DNA from: Clostridiaceae bacterium
GTDB taxonomy: Bacteria; Bacillota; Clostridia; Oscillospirales; Acutalibacteraceae
Length of the DNA stretch: 33,245 nt
Direction of reading: 5' to 3'
Assembly (NCBI GenBank): GCA_904501705.1
Contig: CAJGCA010000013.1
Location: forward strand, 1 to 33,245
Of this stretch, positions 1-7,870 are shown piece after piece. The position numbers were made by a program, and so were the translations under genes. Position 1 is the first letter of the stretch; every line of letters starts with the position of its first letter. The notes beneath the pieces are model-generated. The model did no database searches. It saw only the letters and a list, made by a program, of their open reading frames with translations, and was not told the DNA's origin.

Positions 1-14
1 ATTTTCCTTTGTGA

Positions 15-32
15 CAGGACAAAAATGTCCTG
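15..32. repeat. Small inverted repeat downstream of the glycosidase-like gene
   Basis: A 7-bp perfect inverted repeat (CAGGACA / TGTCCTG) with a 4-base loop lies 26-44 bases past the stop of the minus-strand gene ending at 59. No T-tract follows on the minus strand, so it is a weak terminator candidate at best. It may instead be a processing hairpin or the leader of a gene beyond the left edge. Confidence 0.3.
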
Positions 33-58
33 CGTATGCTGATAGAGGGGTGTTCAGC

Positions 59-1300
59 TCATTCTCCGAGCGTGGCGAAGTCGTAGCTGCCTTGCGGATT
101 GTACAGGATAAAGCCATCTGCACCGCCCGCGACACAGCCGTCCATTGCATCTTTGATCTGCGTGGGGGTGTAGTCGTAAGCCTGCAGCCACGGGGTGAGG
201 GTCGGCTGCTGGTCTGCTGTCATCACTTTGATGCGCAGGGCCATCTGGTTGACCAGTGCCTGCACGGTGGCTTTCAGGTTATCGGGGGTATTCTGCACCG
301 TTTCGGTGCCGACGGTGATGGTGCTCTTCATCTCACCCGTGAGCAGGGCGGGCGCGGCCGCCGTTGGAGCGAAGGTGAGAGGATTGTTTCCGTAGACCAC
401 CGTGTTGGTGCCGAGGGCGCTATTCGCGGTGCAGCAGAGCATCACGGGGCAGGTATTTCCGAGCAGGGTACGCGCCTTCTCGATAAAGGCGGTGAGGATC
501 TCGTCCCGTCCGAGGTTGACGTTCGCGGAGCTACCGAAGCTCGCAGAGGAGGTCTGCGCGGGGAACTGTACCCCGTCGAGCAGGATCGCGGCAGCACCCG
601 CGTCCCGCAGCTCCTTGGCGAGGTCGATAACGTAGAGGTGCGCCTCGTCGGCGTAGGGATTGAGCCACGCCTTACCCCCGTTTGCGGGATCAGCGTCATA
701 CCACACCCACGACGGATCGCTTTGGTGCGCAATACGAGCGCCTGCAAGCACGCGGGCGGCGGCGTTATCCTTGAAGGTGTACAACCGCGGGATGGGCTGC
801 AGCCCCGCCTCGCGGATGGTCGTGAACAGCGCTTTCACCTCGGCGACAGAGAGTGCGTCGGCCGCAAAGCTGTTCACCTGCTGGGTGCGCGTGGTATCGG
901 AGCGGAAATAGAGCGTGCCATTCTCGTCCTTAAGGTCGAAGACAACGCTGTTAAAGCCCGCCAGCACCGCGTCTGTGAGGGTAGTATTCAGTGTGTCGGC
1001 GTTGCCCAACGCGGAGTGTGGCAGGTAGAATGCCTGCACCGTACCCACAGGCACCAAAGGAATATCGTCAACACTTGGCGTGTCATCGGATTCGGGTGTG
1101 GTGTCGGCGGGGAGAGAATTTGTGACCGATTCGCTCGGCGCGCTGTCGGGCGCGGTATCCACCGGATGCTCGGTGAAATACTTTGCCCCGAAAAAGCCGA
1201 GTGCGATGATCGCCGCTGCTCCCACGACCCACGCCAGAATGCGGGGTAGCAGGTTACGACTGCGGAATACGCGGCGATTACGATGTAGCTTCATTCCCAT
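59..1300 (-). CDS. Membrane-anchored putative glycoside hydrolase (DUF4015-like)
   Basis: 413 residues. A short basic N-terminus and one hydrophobic segment (about residues 20-41) suggest a signal anchor with the rest outside the cell. An acidic, Pro/Ser/Thr-rich linker (about 43-85) leads into a TIM-barrel-like domain. Recognisable family features are the VFDLKDENG strand near the start of the barrel, the RLYTFKD motif, WLNPY, and LDGVQFP, which matches the FDYVRFP-type motif of the putative glycosyl hydrolase family DUF4015. The ATG at 1300 is preferred because GGAGGT lies 7 bases upstream; a longer version from a TTG at 1315 would start inside that ribosome binding site. It follows rnfA by 34 bases and probably shares its transcript. 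The substrate is unknown and activity is not shown by sequence alone. Confidence 0.75.
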   Translation of the reverse strand: MGMKLHRNRRVFRSRNLLPRILAWVVGAAAIIALGFFGAKYFTEHPVDTAPDSAPSESVTNSLPADTTPESDDTPSVDDIPLVPVGTVQAFYLPHSALGNADTLNTTLTDAVLAGFNSVVFDLKDENGTLYFRSDTTRTQQVNSFAADALSVAEVKALFTTIREAGLQPIPRLYTFKDNAAARVLAGARIAHQSDPSWVWYDADPANGGKAWLNPYADEAHLYVIDLAKELRDAGAAAILLDGVQFPAQTSSASFGSSANVNLGRDEILTAFIEKARTLLGNTCPVMLCCTANSALGTNTVVYGNNPLTFAPTAAAPALLTGEMKSTITVGTETVQNTPDNLKATVQALVNQMALRIKVMTADQQPTLTPWLQAYDYTPTQIKDAMDGCVAGGADGFILYNPQGSYDFATLGE

Positions 1301-1334
1301 AAGGGATACCTCCAAGAGAAAGTGGGTCGGACGG

Positions 1335-1952
1335 TCAGATGAGCGAGAAGTCCGATGTAAAGCCCATCAGGGCGAGGGCGAGAATGCCGATGTAGACCAA
1401 TGTTGCAGGCATTCCGCGGAAGGCGTCGGGCATATCGGGGTTATCGAGGCGCTCGATACCCTCGTCGACGACAAAGGTCAGCAGGGCGAAGCCGAGGCAG
1501 GCGCCCACCGACAGACCGATGACGCCGCCTAGGGTGGAAGAAAACTGCACGTTACACACCAACGCGACACCGATCACCAGACTGTTGAAGGCGGCAAGCG
1601 GCATCGTGCGGCTGACGCGGTTGTAGAAGGCGGGGGTCAACGGTCTGAGCAGCAGCACCGCCAGAATATACAGCACGGCGGTGATGCCGATGAGCATCAT
1701 CGGACGCCAGTAGTTAGTGATGGCGGTGCCGAAGAGCTTATCCAGCGGATAGGCGATGACTACCGTCAGCACCGAGAATACCGTGAGCATACCGCTGAAC
1801 AGCCACACGTTGCGGGGCTTGCGCACCACGCGCAGGACGCTCGAGGAGCCAAAGCCGGTGGTGAGCACGATGTTCTGCAGCAGGGCGATGGTGACGAAGA
1901 AGGAGATCAGCTCCGTAAAGCCGTTGTAGACAGAGGCGAAAAAGTCACTCAT
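1335..1952 (-). CDS. rnfA: Rnf complex subunit A (RnfA/RsxA/NqrE family)
   Basis: 205 residues, about the normal length of RnfA (near 190-200). It is almost entirely hydrophobic, with six predicted membrane segments. The N-terminal half carries the typical 'ISFFVTIALLQNIVLTTGFG' segment, whose ALLQNIVL stretch is the family signature and includes conserved membrane residues of the RnfA/NqrE group. In the complex it sits in the membrane beside RnfE, and the pair is proposed to hold a shared intramembrane iron site. The start codon overlaps the end of rnfE (ATGA type) and GGAGG is 10 bases upstream, indicating translational coupling. In most clostridial clusters rnfB follows directly; here it does not. 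Confidence 0.93.
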   Translation of the reverse strand: MSDFFASVYNGFTELISFFVTIALLQNIVLTTGFGSSSVLRVVRKPRNVWLFSGMLTVFSVLTVVIAYPLDKLFGTAITNYWRPMMLIGITAVLYILAVLLLRPLTPAFYNRVSRTMPLAAFNSLVIGVALVCNVQFSSTLGGVIGLSVGACLGFALLTFVVDEGIERLDNPDMPDAFRGMPATLVYIGILALALMGFTSDFSLI

Positions 1953-2602
1953 TGATGCTCAGCCTCCTTTTTGTGAAAGTAGGCGGCGATGCGATGGCGT
2001 GTCCATTGCAGCATCGCAGACATAAAGCCCAGCATAATAAACGCGGCGAAGGGGGCTGCCGCCTCGGGCAGGGTGTAGCCGCTGCCGACGGGAATGCCCC
2101 ACAGCGTCGAAGTGATGGTCACCTCGCGGATGGCGGAGATGACGCAGATCACCATACCGAAGCCGAGCGTGCTGCCGAGGGCTTCAATGATGGTCTCGAG
2201 CGGGTGCATCGTGTGGCCCATCGTCGCGTTGTGTGCGCGTAGCATATTCACCGCAATAAGCGGGATGAACGCATAGAGCTGCGCGTACAATTCGGGAGAA
2301 ATGCGGGTCTCCAACAGATAGGAAGCCCCCACGAGCGCGAGCGCTGCGAGCAGAACGTACAGCACGGGACGCAGCCATTTCGGTAGACGGTTGCCGATCA
2401 GCGGCATCAGCAGGCTCAGCGGCAACAACACCACCGCCGTACAGACGGTGAGTGCCACTCCGTTTTTGAGCGAGACGCCGGCGGCGATGATGGGGCAGAT
2501 GCCGATCGCCTGCGTCAGCACGAGGTTTTTGGAGATCGCGGTCTCCACGAAGGAGTCCGCCGCCTGCCAGAAGCGGCGGCGCAGGGTTTTACGCTTACTC
2601 AT
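1949..2602 (-). CDS. rnfE: Rnf complex subunit E (RnfE/RsxE family)
   Basis: 217 residues, typical for RnfE. The protein opens with a basic cytoplasmic stretch and then NLVLTQAIGICPIIAAG, the RnfE/NqrD equivalent of the LLQN motif in RnfA. Five to six membrane helices follow, with a conserved 'FIPLIAVNMLRAHN' segment near the middle. It is the membrane partner of RnfA. The start at 2602 has GGAGGTGA upstream. The 5' end overlaps rnfD by 8 bases, so rnfG, which normally lies between rnfD and rnfE, is absent at this position. Confidence 0.93.
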   Translation of the reverse strand: MSKRKTLRRRFWQAADSFVETAISKNLVLTQAIGICPIIAAGVSLKNGVALTVCTAVVLLPLSLLMPLIGNRLPKWLRPVLYVLLAALALVGASYLLETRISPELYAQLYAFIPLIAVNMLRAHNATMGHTMHPLETIIEALGSTLGFGMVICVISAIREVTITSTLWGIPVGSGYTLPEAAAPFAAFIMLGFMSAMLQWTRHRIAAYFHKKEAEHQ

Positions 2603-3602
2603 GGGCCTTCACCTCCCGACGGATCCGTAACAGACGGGTGATGCTGCGCCAAGCATAATAGCTCCAGCGGTCGATGATGGGGGACAGCGTGTTCATAATG
2701 AGGATAGCAAAGCAGCTACCCGCCTCGATGCGGCCGACCTGTTGCAGCAGCATCACCAGCGCACCCGTCAGCACACCGTAGATGACACGCCCCAGCCAGA
2801 AGCGGGGAGTGGTGACGGGATCGTTAAGCAGAAATACGCCCGTAAATAGCACGTAGCCTGCACAAAGCTGCGCGGCTATGCTGTGCAGAGTGCCGAGACT
2901 GGCGCACGGAGTGCACAACGCGATGATGGTGCAGGTGACAAGATACGGCAGGATCGTCCATGCCGAGGCACTGCGGCGGATGATCAAATACGCCGCGCAC
3001 GCGAGCAGAATGATGGTCGCCGTCGCGCCGATCGGGCCGACAAAATCGCCGAGCAGCAGATGCAGGCGGTTGACCGTCGGGGTCGCGCCCGAGCGGATTT
3101 GCGCCGCGAGCGAGGTGCCGATGGCGATGTCCTCTGCGCCGATCTCCATGGCCAGCGGCAGCTGCATCCCCGCGCCGATGGCGGGATAGGTGAACAACCG
3201 ACGGGGCGTGCAGTAGGAAAGGATCGCGATGCCTGCCGCGGCGGGGTTGAATACGTTGCGACCATAGCCGCCGAAGGGGGCCTTCGCCACAATGATCGCA
3301 AAGGCGGAGCCGACCATCGGCACCCAGTAGGCGACCATCGGCGACATTACCAAGCCGATGATGGCGCCCGTGACGGCGGCACTGCCGTCGAGCATGGCAC
3401 GCAGCGATTTGCGGCGGATCAGACAGCAGAGCGCCTCGCTGACGATGGCGGCGAGCATACTGAGCAGAACAATGTACACGGGACGTATCCCGTAGTTAAA
3501 CACCGAGAAAACGCACAATACGGCCGCAGCGATGAGCACGTCGAGCGTCATATGAATGCTTTTCTGTTCGGTGCGGATATGGGGCGCAAGATTATGGTTC
3601 AT
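2595..3602 (-). CDS. rnfD: Rnf complex subunit D (RnfD/NqrB family)
   Basis: 335 residues with about ten membrane segments. The motif SGAT at residues 171-174 matches the site where FMN is attached covalently to threonine (Thr174) by the ApbE flavin transferase in RnfD/NqrB proteins. The Gly/Asn-rich 'FGGYGRNVFNPAAAG' stretch near residue 110 is also typical. I prefer the ATG at 3602 because GGGGAG lies 9 bases upstream of it; an ATG at 3611 would touch that site directly. The gene overlaps the end of rnfC by 11 bases. The intact flavinylation site argues that the subunit still works in electron transfer. Confidence 0.92.
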   Translation of the reverse strand: MNHNLAPHIRTEQKSIHMTLDVLIAAAVLCVFSVFNYGIRPVYIVLLSMLAAIVSEALCCLIRRKSLRAMLDGSAAVTGAIIGLVMSPMVAYWVPMVGSAFAIIVAKAPFGGYGRNVFNPAAAGIAILSYCTPRRLFTYPAIGAGMQLPLAMEIGAEDIAIGTSLAAQIRSGATPTVNRLHLLLGDFVGPIGATATIILLACAAYLIIRRSASAWTILPYLVTCTIIALCTPCASLGTLHSIAAQLCAGYVLFTGVFLLNDPVTTPRFWLGRVIYGVLTGALVMLLQQVGRIEAGSCFAILIMNTLSPIIDRWSYYAWRSITRLLRIRREVKAHE

Positions 3603-4863
3603 CGTCTTCATCTCCCCAGTTTAAGAATACAGGGCCGGTGCTTTCGCCCGCACGCAGTACGGCGGCGGCAACGTCACGGTCGGAAGGACATACATACGAG
3701 CAGGCGCCGCAGCCGTCGCACAGGTTGGCGGTCAGGCGGCGCAGACGCTCATAGTGCATATTTTCCGCGCGGCGTACGATCTCGTAGGGCAGCAGCTTTG
3801 CGTGGCACACTGCCGCACAGCGGCCGCAGCCGATGCAGGGCTGCGCGACCCGCACGTCGCGGGGCTTCATCACCAGCAGGGTGGTGGTGCCGGGCAGCAG
3901 AGGCGTGTGGATGTCGGTGCAGGCAACCCCCGTCATCGCGTCGCCGAGCACGATGTCAGCGGCGACATTCACGTTGCATTGCTGCAGAATATCGCCGACG
4001 TCGGTGCCGTAGGGCACGCGCAGGTTGCGGGAGGCGGCAACGCCGTCGCCGGCAACCGTGATGACGGCGGACAGCGATTTCTGCCCGCGCTGCACCGCCT
4101 TGGCGAGCGCCAGACACGCCTGAATACCGATGCGGAACACCTCGTCGCGGTCATCGGCATAGTCGGTCACGGGATATTCGTCGCCGACGGTGTACACGTT
4201 CACGCGTCCGATGGCGTGGTGCAGTGCACGGCGCTGTGTCTTCGGTAGCATGGTGGCGATGTGGTAGCGGGTAAAATTGAGCGCCTTTGCCGCAAGCTGC
4301 AAGCCTGCGAGCGCCTCTTCGGGCTCCTCGGCGAGGACCGCCCAGGCGGCACTGCCGAAGACGTCGTTCTCGGTCGCATCCGCGACCAGAACGCAGGTGG
4401 GAGCGGCGAGATCGTTTTCAGGGAGTTGCCAGGCAGCAAGCTTTTCGGCGAGCGGGATGCCGTCGAGCTCGTCATAGATGGCGGCGTCCTGCGCGATGCG
4501 CAGGATCTCCTCAGTGGTCAGCTCTTCTGCGGCGCGCACAGGCAACGTTTCCTCGTCGCCATCGTAGGGGATGATCTCGGCGCACAGGAGTTTGCCATAT
4601 TGTGGATGCTGCAGCACGACCGTGCCGCCGAAACGCCCGGTGATCGGCGCGAGCACAGGCAACTCACCATCTTCGTGGTATAGGACGCTGCCGAGAGCGA
4701 TCGGCGCATCCTCGTCAAAAGGCAGGGCCGGTACGGGTGTATCAATGCCCAGCCGCACGAGCGGCACGCGCACCGCGGCCGATGCCTTAAAATCGTCGAT
4801 CTTATGGCGCGGGGCATCGCCCTTTTGGAAGGGTAGCACAACGCCTTTGGGGAACAGATCCAT
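3592..4863 (-). CDS. rnfC: Divergent Rnf complex subunit C lacking the FMN/NADH loop
   Basis: 423 residues. The C-terminal ferredoxin-like part is intact: two four-cysteine clusters at Cys343/346/349/353 (CIGCGRC) and Cys382/385/388/392 (CDGCGACSYVCP) should bind two 4Fe-4S centres. The N-terminal barrel-sandwich domain (about 1-100) and the SLBB-like segment (about 280-320) are recognisable. In canonical RnfC the middle NuoF-like domain carries a Gly-rich GxGGAxFPT loop and an ECEPY-type motif that bind FMN and NADH. Here the aligned stretches read YDELDGIPLAEKL (about 130-142) and VADATENDVF, so both motifs are lost. The start at 4863 has AAAGGAGTGATCCT upstream. This is the first gene of the cluster. 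Confidence 0.88.
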   Translation of the reverse strand: MDLFPKGVVLPFQKGDAPRHKIDDFKASAAVRVPLVRLGIDTPVPALPFDEDAPIALGSVLYHEDGELPVLAPITGRFGGTVVLQHPQYGKLLCAEIIPYDGDEETLPVRAAEELTTEEILRIAQDAAIYDELDGIPLAEKLAAWQLPENDLAAPTCVLVADATENDVFGSAAWAVLAEEPEEALAGLQLAAKALNFTRYHIATMLPKTQRRALHHAIGRVNVYTVGDEYPVTDYADDRDEVFRIGIQACLALAKAVQRGQKSLSAVITVAGDGVAASRNLRVPYGTDVGDILQQCNVNVAADIVLGDAMTGVACTDIHTPLLPGTTTLLVMKPRDVRVAQPCIGCGRCAAVCHAKLLPYEIVRRAENMHYERLRRLTANLCDGCGACSYVCPSDRDVAAAVLRAGESTGPVFLNWGDEDDEP

Positions 4864-4880
4864 AGGATCACTCCTTTCGG

Positions 4881-4897
4881 ACGGGAATTGCTCCCGT
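4881..4897 (-). promoter_or_regulatory. Hairpin in the rnfC leader
   Basis: A 6-bp inverted repeat (ACGGGA / TCCCGT, 5-base loop) lies about 18 bases upstream of the rnfC start, on the 5' side of its ribosome binding site. In the minus-strand transcript a run of seven T precedes it. It may be a small leader hairpin; its function is unknown. Confidence 0.3.
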
Positions 4898-4910
4898 TAA
4901 AAAAATCCTC

Positions 4911-4940
4911 TTGTTATACACGGAGCATAGGTCTTATGAT
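4911..4940 (+). promoter_or_regulatory. Possible promoter of the MecA-like gene
   Basis: TTGTTA and TATGAT are separated by 18 bases, about 50 bases upstream of the GTG at 4993. The match to the sigma-A consensus is moderate. It would lie between the divergent rnfC and MecA-like genes. Confidence 0.4.
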
Positions 4941-4955
4941 AAAACTGAGATGACA

Positions 4956-4975
4956 ACGGTGACGCGGGTCACCGT
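4956..4975. promoter_or_regulatory. Perfect inverted repeat upstream of the MecA-like gene
   Basis: ACGGTGAC and GTCACCGT form an 8-bp perfect inverted repeat with a 4-base centre. It falls between the possible promoter at 4911-4940 and the ribosome binding site of the gene at 4993. Its position fits either an operator or a 5' RNA hairpin. Confidence 0.4.
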
Positions 4976-4992
4976 ATGAGGAGGAAGGGCGC

Positions 4993-5544
4993 GTGAAGGT
5001 CGAACCGATATCCAACGGCAACCTGCGCATTTGGCTGTCGCAGGAAGAAGTGGATAAACAAGGCCGCGAGGGAGATGCGTGGTTGTGTCTGCGGCAGGTG
5101 CTGCAGACGGCGCAGTCGCGTCTGAGTCGGTTGGGAAAACATATTCTCGCAGAGCTCATTCCCGTCGCGGGCGGGTGGGTGTTGCTGCTGTCCGCTCGCC
5201 GGAATTTGCCTGCAGTCGGGCCGACGGTGTACCGCATTGCGGATGTCGGTACACTCTATCGGTTGGCGGAGCGGTGGGCGTTGGTGGATGCACCGACAAC
5301 TGTGCATACCTGCTTGTATGAAACCGACGACGGGTACGATCTCGCGGTATATCCCACGCCGCGTCTTGATCGCCGCTTGGCGGCGCTGCTACGGGGGGTT
5401 GGCACAGTGATCGGGCGGGGAGAAGCCGCCGTCGCATGTGCCGCCGAGCACGGACGCCTGCTCGCGGCGGGGGATGCGCTGGGCAAGCTCGTCCTTACAG
5501 AGCGTGAACCTTGTCCACCAGAGCTTTCGGGTCGGGAGAGTTAA
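4993..5544 (+). CDS. MecA-like adaptor protein for ClpC-type protease
   Basis: 183 residues, somewhat shorter than MecA of Bacillus (about 218). The N-terminus (MKVEPISNGNLRIWLSQEEV) has the MecA pattern of a short strand followed by a helix. The C-terminal half resembles the MecA domain that docks on ClpC, with LYRLAERW, a two-strand 'HTCLYETDDGYDLAVYP' hairpin, and the characteristic EHG near the end (AAEHGRLLAAGDALGKL). MecA proteins deliver substrates to ClpCP and dampen competence and other regulatory pathways. The GTG start has GAGGAAGG upstream. It is divergent from rnfC, and its last 50 bases overlap the end of rpe on the opposite strand. The family assignment rests on pattern only, so it is moderately secure. 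Confidence 0.7.
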   Translation: MKVEPISNGNLRIWLSQEEVDKQGREGDAWLCLRQVLQTAQSRLSRLGKHILAELIPVAGGWVLLLSARRNLPAVGPTVYRIADVGTLYRLAERWALVDAPTTVHTCLYETDDGYDLAVYPTPRLDRRLAALLRGVGTVIGRGEAAVACAAEHGRLLAAGDALGKLVLTEREPCPPELSGRES

Positions 5545-6139
5545 ACAGCGCGCTGCCGATGACGGCAATATCCGCACCTGCCTCAGCGACAAGCTTCGCG
5601 GTGTTTTCGTTGACGCCGCCGTCTACCTGAATTTCTACATTCAGCCCGCGGCGATTGATCTCGGCGCGCAAGGCGGCGATCTTCGGCAGCATATCCGCCA
5701 TAAAGGACTGACCGCCAAAGCCCGGTTCAACCGTCATCACCAGCACCATATCCACCATATCGAGATAGGGGAACACCTCCTCGGCGGTGGTTTTGGGCTT
5801 AATGGTGATGGCGGGTTTTTTGCCTAGTTCGCGGATGCGGGTGAGTGTCTTGGCAATGGGAGCGGAGCTCTCGAGATGGATGTTGATACTATCCGCGCCC
5901 GCTTTGGCGAAGTCCTCGAGCAGGCGGTCGGGATATTGCATCATCAGGTGCACGTCAAAGCACAGCCCCGTGTGCGGGCGCATACAAGCGAGCACGGGGG
6001 GACCGAAACTCAAGTTCGGGACAAAAACCCCGTCCATTACATCCAAATGCACCATATCAGCGCCGCTGTTTTCTACATAACATAGCTCGTCCGCCGCGTG
6101 AGCGAAATCGCATGTCAGAATGGAAGGAGAAACTTTCAT
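5495..6139 (-). CDS. rpe: Ribulose-phosphate 3-epimerase
   Basis: 214 residues, a standard length. It interconverts ribulose 5-phosphate and xylulose 5-phosphate in the pentose phosphate pathway in the cytoplasm. The single TIM barrel shows the full set of family motifs: SPSILTCDF at the N-terminus, HLDVMDGVFVPNLSFG (metal His31 and catalytic Asp33), DVHLMM, VMTVEPGFGGQSF and VDGGV near the C-terminus. The ATG at 6139 has AGGGGGTG upstream and begins at the conserved MKVSPSIL; an upstream TTG or ATG extension would add non-conserved residues. It has its own promoter at 6190-6218, about 90 bases below the end of ribF. Confidence 0.97.
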   Translation of the reverse strand: MKVSPSILTCDFAHAADELCYVENSGADMVHLDVMDGVFVPNLSFGPPVLACMRPHTGLCFDVHLMMQYPDRLLEDFAKAGADSINIHLESSAPIAKTLTRIRELGKKPAITIKPKTTAEEVFPYLDMVDMVLVMTVEPGFGGQSFMADMLPKIAALRAEINRRGLNVEIQVDGGVNENTAKLVAEAGADIAVIGSALFNSPDPKALVDKVHAL

Positions 6140-6189
6140 AACAACACCCCCTATAGGTAATGACGTCAATCAATCTATTTATCGTATAT

Positions 6190-6218
6190 ATTTTACTGTA
6201 TTTTCGGTTAAAGGTCAA
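6190..6218 (-). promoter_or_regulatory. Promoter of rpe
   Basis: On the minus strand, TTGACC (6213-6218) and TAAAAT (6190-6195) are separated by exactly 17 bases, 50 bases upstream of the rpe start. This is a good sigma-A-type match. Confidence 0.65.
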
Positions 6219-6228
6219 GTCTGCAAGG

Positions 6229-7842
6229 CTATACGCCAAGACTTGGCAGCTCGAGCAGCTCGCTCAGACGATGGATCTCAGGGACCCCGGGCGGGATCGG
6301 CCGTTCGTAGATCGGGTGATCCTGCGCAAAGCCGTAGTCGATTCGCACCGCCGCCATGCCCGCGGCGCGTGCACCGCAGATGTCGTTGATCGGATGATCG
6401 CCGACGAACAGACAAGCGGCACACGGCACGCCGAGTCGCGCCGCGGCACGGCGGAAGATCTCGGTGTGGGGTTTGTCGAACCCTTCAGCCTCGGAGACGA
6501 GGGTGATATCGACATACGGGCGCAGCCCCGAAAGACCAAGCTTGTGATCCTGCGTGAAGGAGCCGCCGTTGGTGATCACCCCGATACGATAACCGCGGTG
6601 GCGCAGTTCGCACAATGTGTCCACCGCGTCGTCGAGCAGCACGCAGTTGTCGGCGAAATCGAGAAAGAACTCTCGCAGGGCCTCCGCGGGATCGGCGCAG
6701 GTTGGTTCCCATTCGCGCAGGTATTTTTTAATAAAGTCGGGATAGGACAGCGGACGGCGATAGCCGTAATCATCGAATTGCACCATCGTCTTCCAACGCG
6801 CGGCGTGTTCCTCCTCGCTGATGGTGGGGTAGTGCTTGTACAGGAACAGATGGCAAGCTATACGGAACGCGTAGTCGCGCAGGTGCAGTGTGTCGTCGTA
6901 GTCGAACAGCACCGCCTTGATCGGTGTATCGCCGTCGCTATGGAACACGTCGCGCGCGTCGGCGGCATCCTGTTCGATTTGCGCTTTTAATTCTTCCAGT
7001 GTATCAAACGCGCGCTCATCGCGCAGGAATTTGACGGGATAGACGCGGATGCTTTGGCCGTACAGATCGCCGTCAAAGCCGTCGATCCAGGTCTCGGCGA
7101 GCGGGGCGTCCGCGCCGACGGTGGGGCGTACGCCGACGTTGGTGACGCCGTAATGCACCTGCCCGCCTATCTCCACGCAAGAGGCGTAGACACCGAAGCG
7201 CGGCAGGGCGAGGTCGGCGGGCAACACCTGATTAACGGTCGGCATTCCGAGTCGTCGACCGAGGTGCTGTCCCTGCTCGACTGGTAGGTCAAAGCAGTAG
7301 GCGCGGTTCATCATGCGCGTGACGGACGCCATGTCGCCCTCGGCGAGCGCCGAGCGGATGGCGGTGGAACTGACGGTTTGTCCGTCGTTCTTCACCGCAG
7401 CAACGACCTTTACCGCGATGCCGCGCACGGCACACAGCCGCTCTAGCAGAGCGGCGTCGCCGACGCCGCCCTTGCCGAAGCGGTAGTTAAACCCGCAGGT
7501 GACCGCCGTCGCGTGCAGGGTGTTTTGCAGAATTGCTTCGACAAATTGCTCTGGTGAGAGGTCACATACGGCAGTAAAATCCGCCTCAAACAACTCAGTC
7601 ACGCCCATACGCTCTAGGATGACGGCCTGCTGTGCGTCGGTGGCTACGCGGCGCAGATCGCCTTTGGTATATAAGGTCGAGGAAGAGAAGGTGTAGACGG
7701 CACAATGCCCGCGTCCCGCGCGGACCGCCTCGGCGACGACGGCGCGGTGGCCGATGTGCATTCCATCGAACAGCCCGAGCGCGACGGTTCGCTTTGCGGC
7801 GGGGATGCGGTCGGTATCGTTCGGCAGATGGTAGATGGTCAT
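6229..7842 (-). CDS. ribF: Riboflavin kinase/FAD synthetase fused to a HAD phosphatase
   Basis: 537 residues, against about 300 for ordinary RibF. Residues 1-300 are a complete bifunctional RibF: LFDGMHIGH (24-32, the HxGH nucleotidyltransferase motif), CGFNYRFG, SSTAIRSAL for the FAD synthetase, then LGMPTVN (198-204) and the C-terminal part of the riboflavin kinase. Residues 308-537 are a HAD-superfamily hydrolase with motif I FDYDDT (nucleophile Asp314, acid Asp316), motif II VITNGG (Thr424), motif III Lys457 and motif IV GDHPIND (Asp482, Asp487), so it should be active. HAD enzymes supply the missing dephosphorylation step of riboflavin synthesis, and others hydrolyse FMN; either role would suit the fusion. 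The ATG at 7842 has AAAGGAGAG upstream. It lies 28 bases below truB, its usual position. Confidence 0.93.
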   Translation of the reverse strand: MTIYHLPNDTDRIPAAKRTVALGLFDGMHIGHRAVVAEAVRAGRGHCAVYTFSSSTLYTKGDLRRVATDAQQAVILERMGVTELFEADFTAVCDLSPEQFVEAILQNTLHATAVTCGFNYRFGKGGVGDAALLERLCAVRGIAVKVVAAVKNDGQTVSSTAIRSALAEGDMASVTRMMNRAYCFDLPVEQGQHLGRRLGMPTVNQVLPADLALPRFGVYASCVEIGGQVHYGVTNVGVRPTVGADAPLAETWIDGFDGDLYGQSIRVYPVKFLRDERAFDTLEELKAQIEQDAADARDVFHSDGDTPIKAVLFDYDDTLHLRDYAFRIACHLFLYKHYPTISEEEHAARWKTMVQFDDYGYRRPLSYPDFIKKYLREWEPTCADPAEALREFFLDFADNCVLLDDAVDTLCELRHRGYRIGVITNGGSFTQDHKLGLSGLRPYVDITLVSEAEGFDKPHTEIFRRAAARLGVPCAACLFVGDHPINDICGARAAGMAAVRIDYGFAQDHPIYERPIPPGVPEIHRLSELLELPSLGV

Positions 7843-7870
7843 ACCGTTCTCTCCTTTCGTTTCATTCAAG

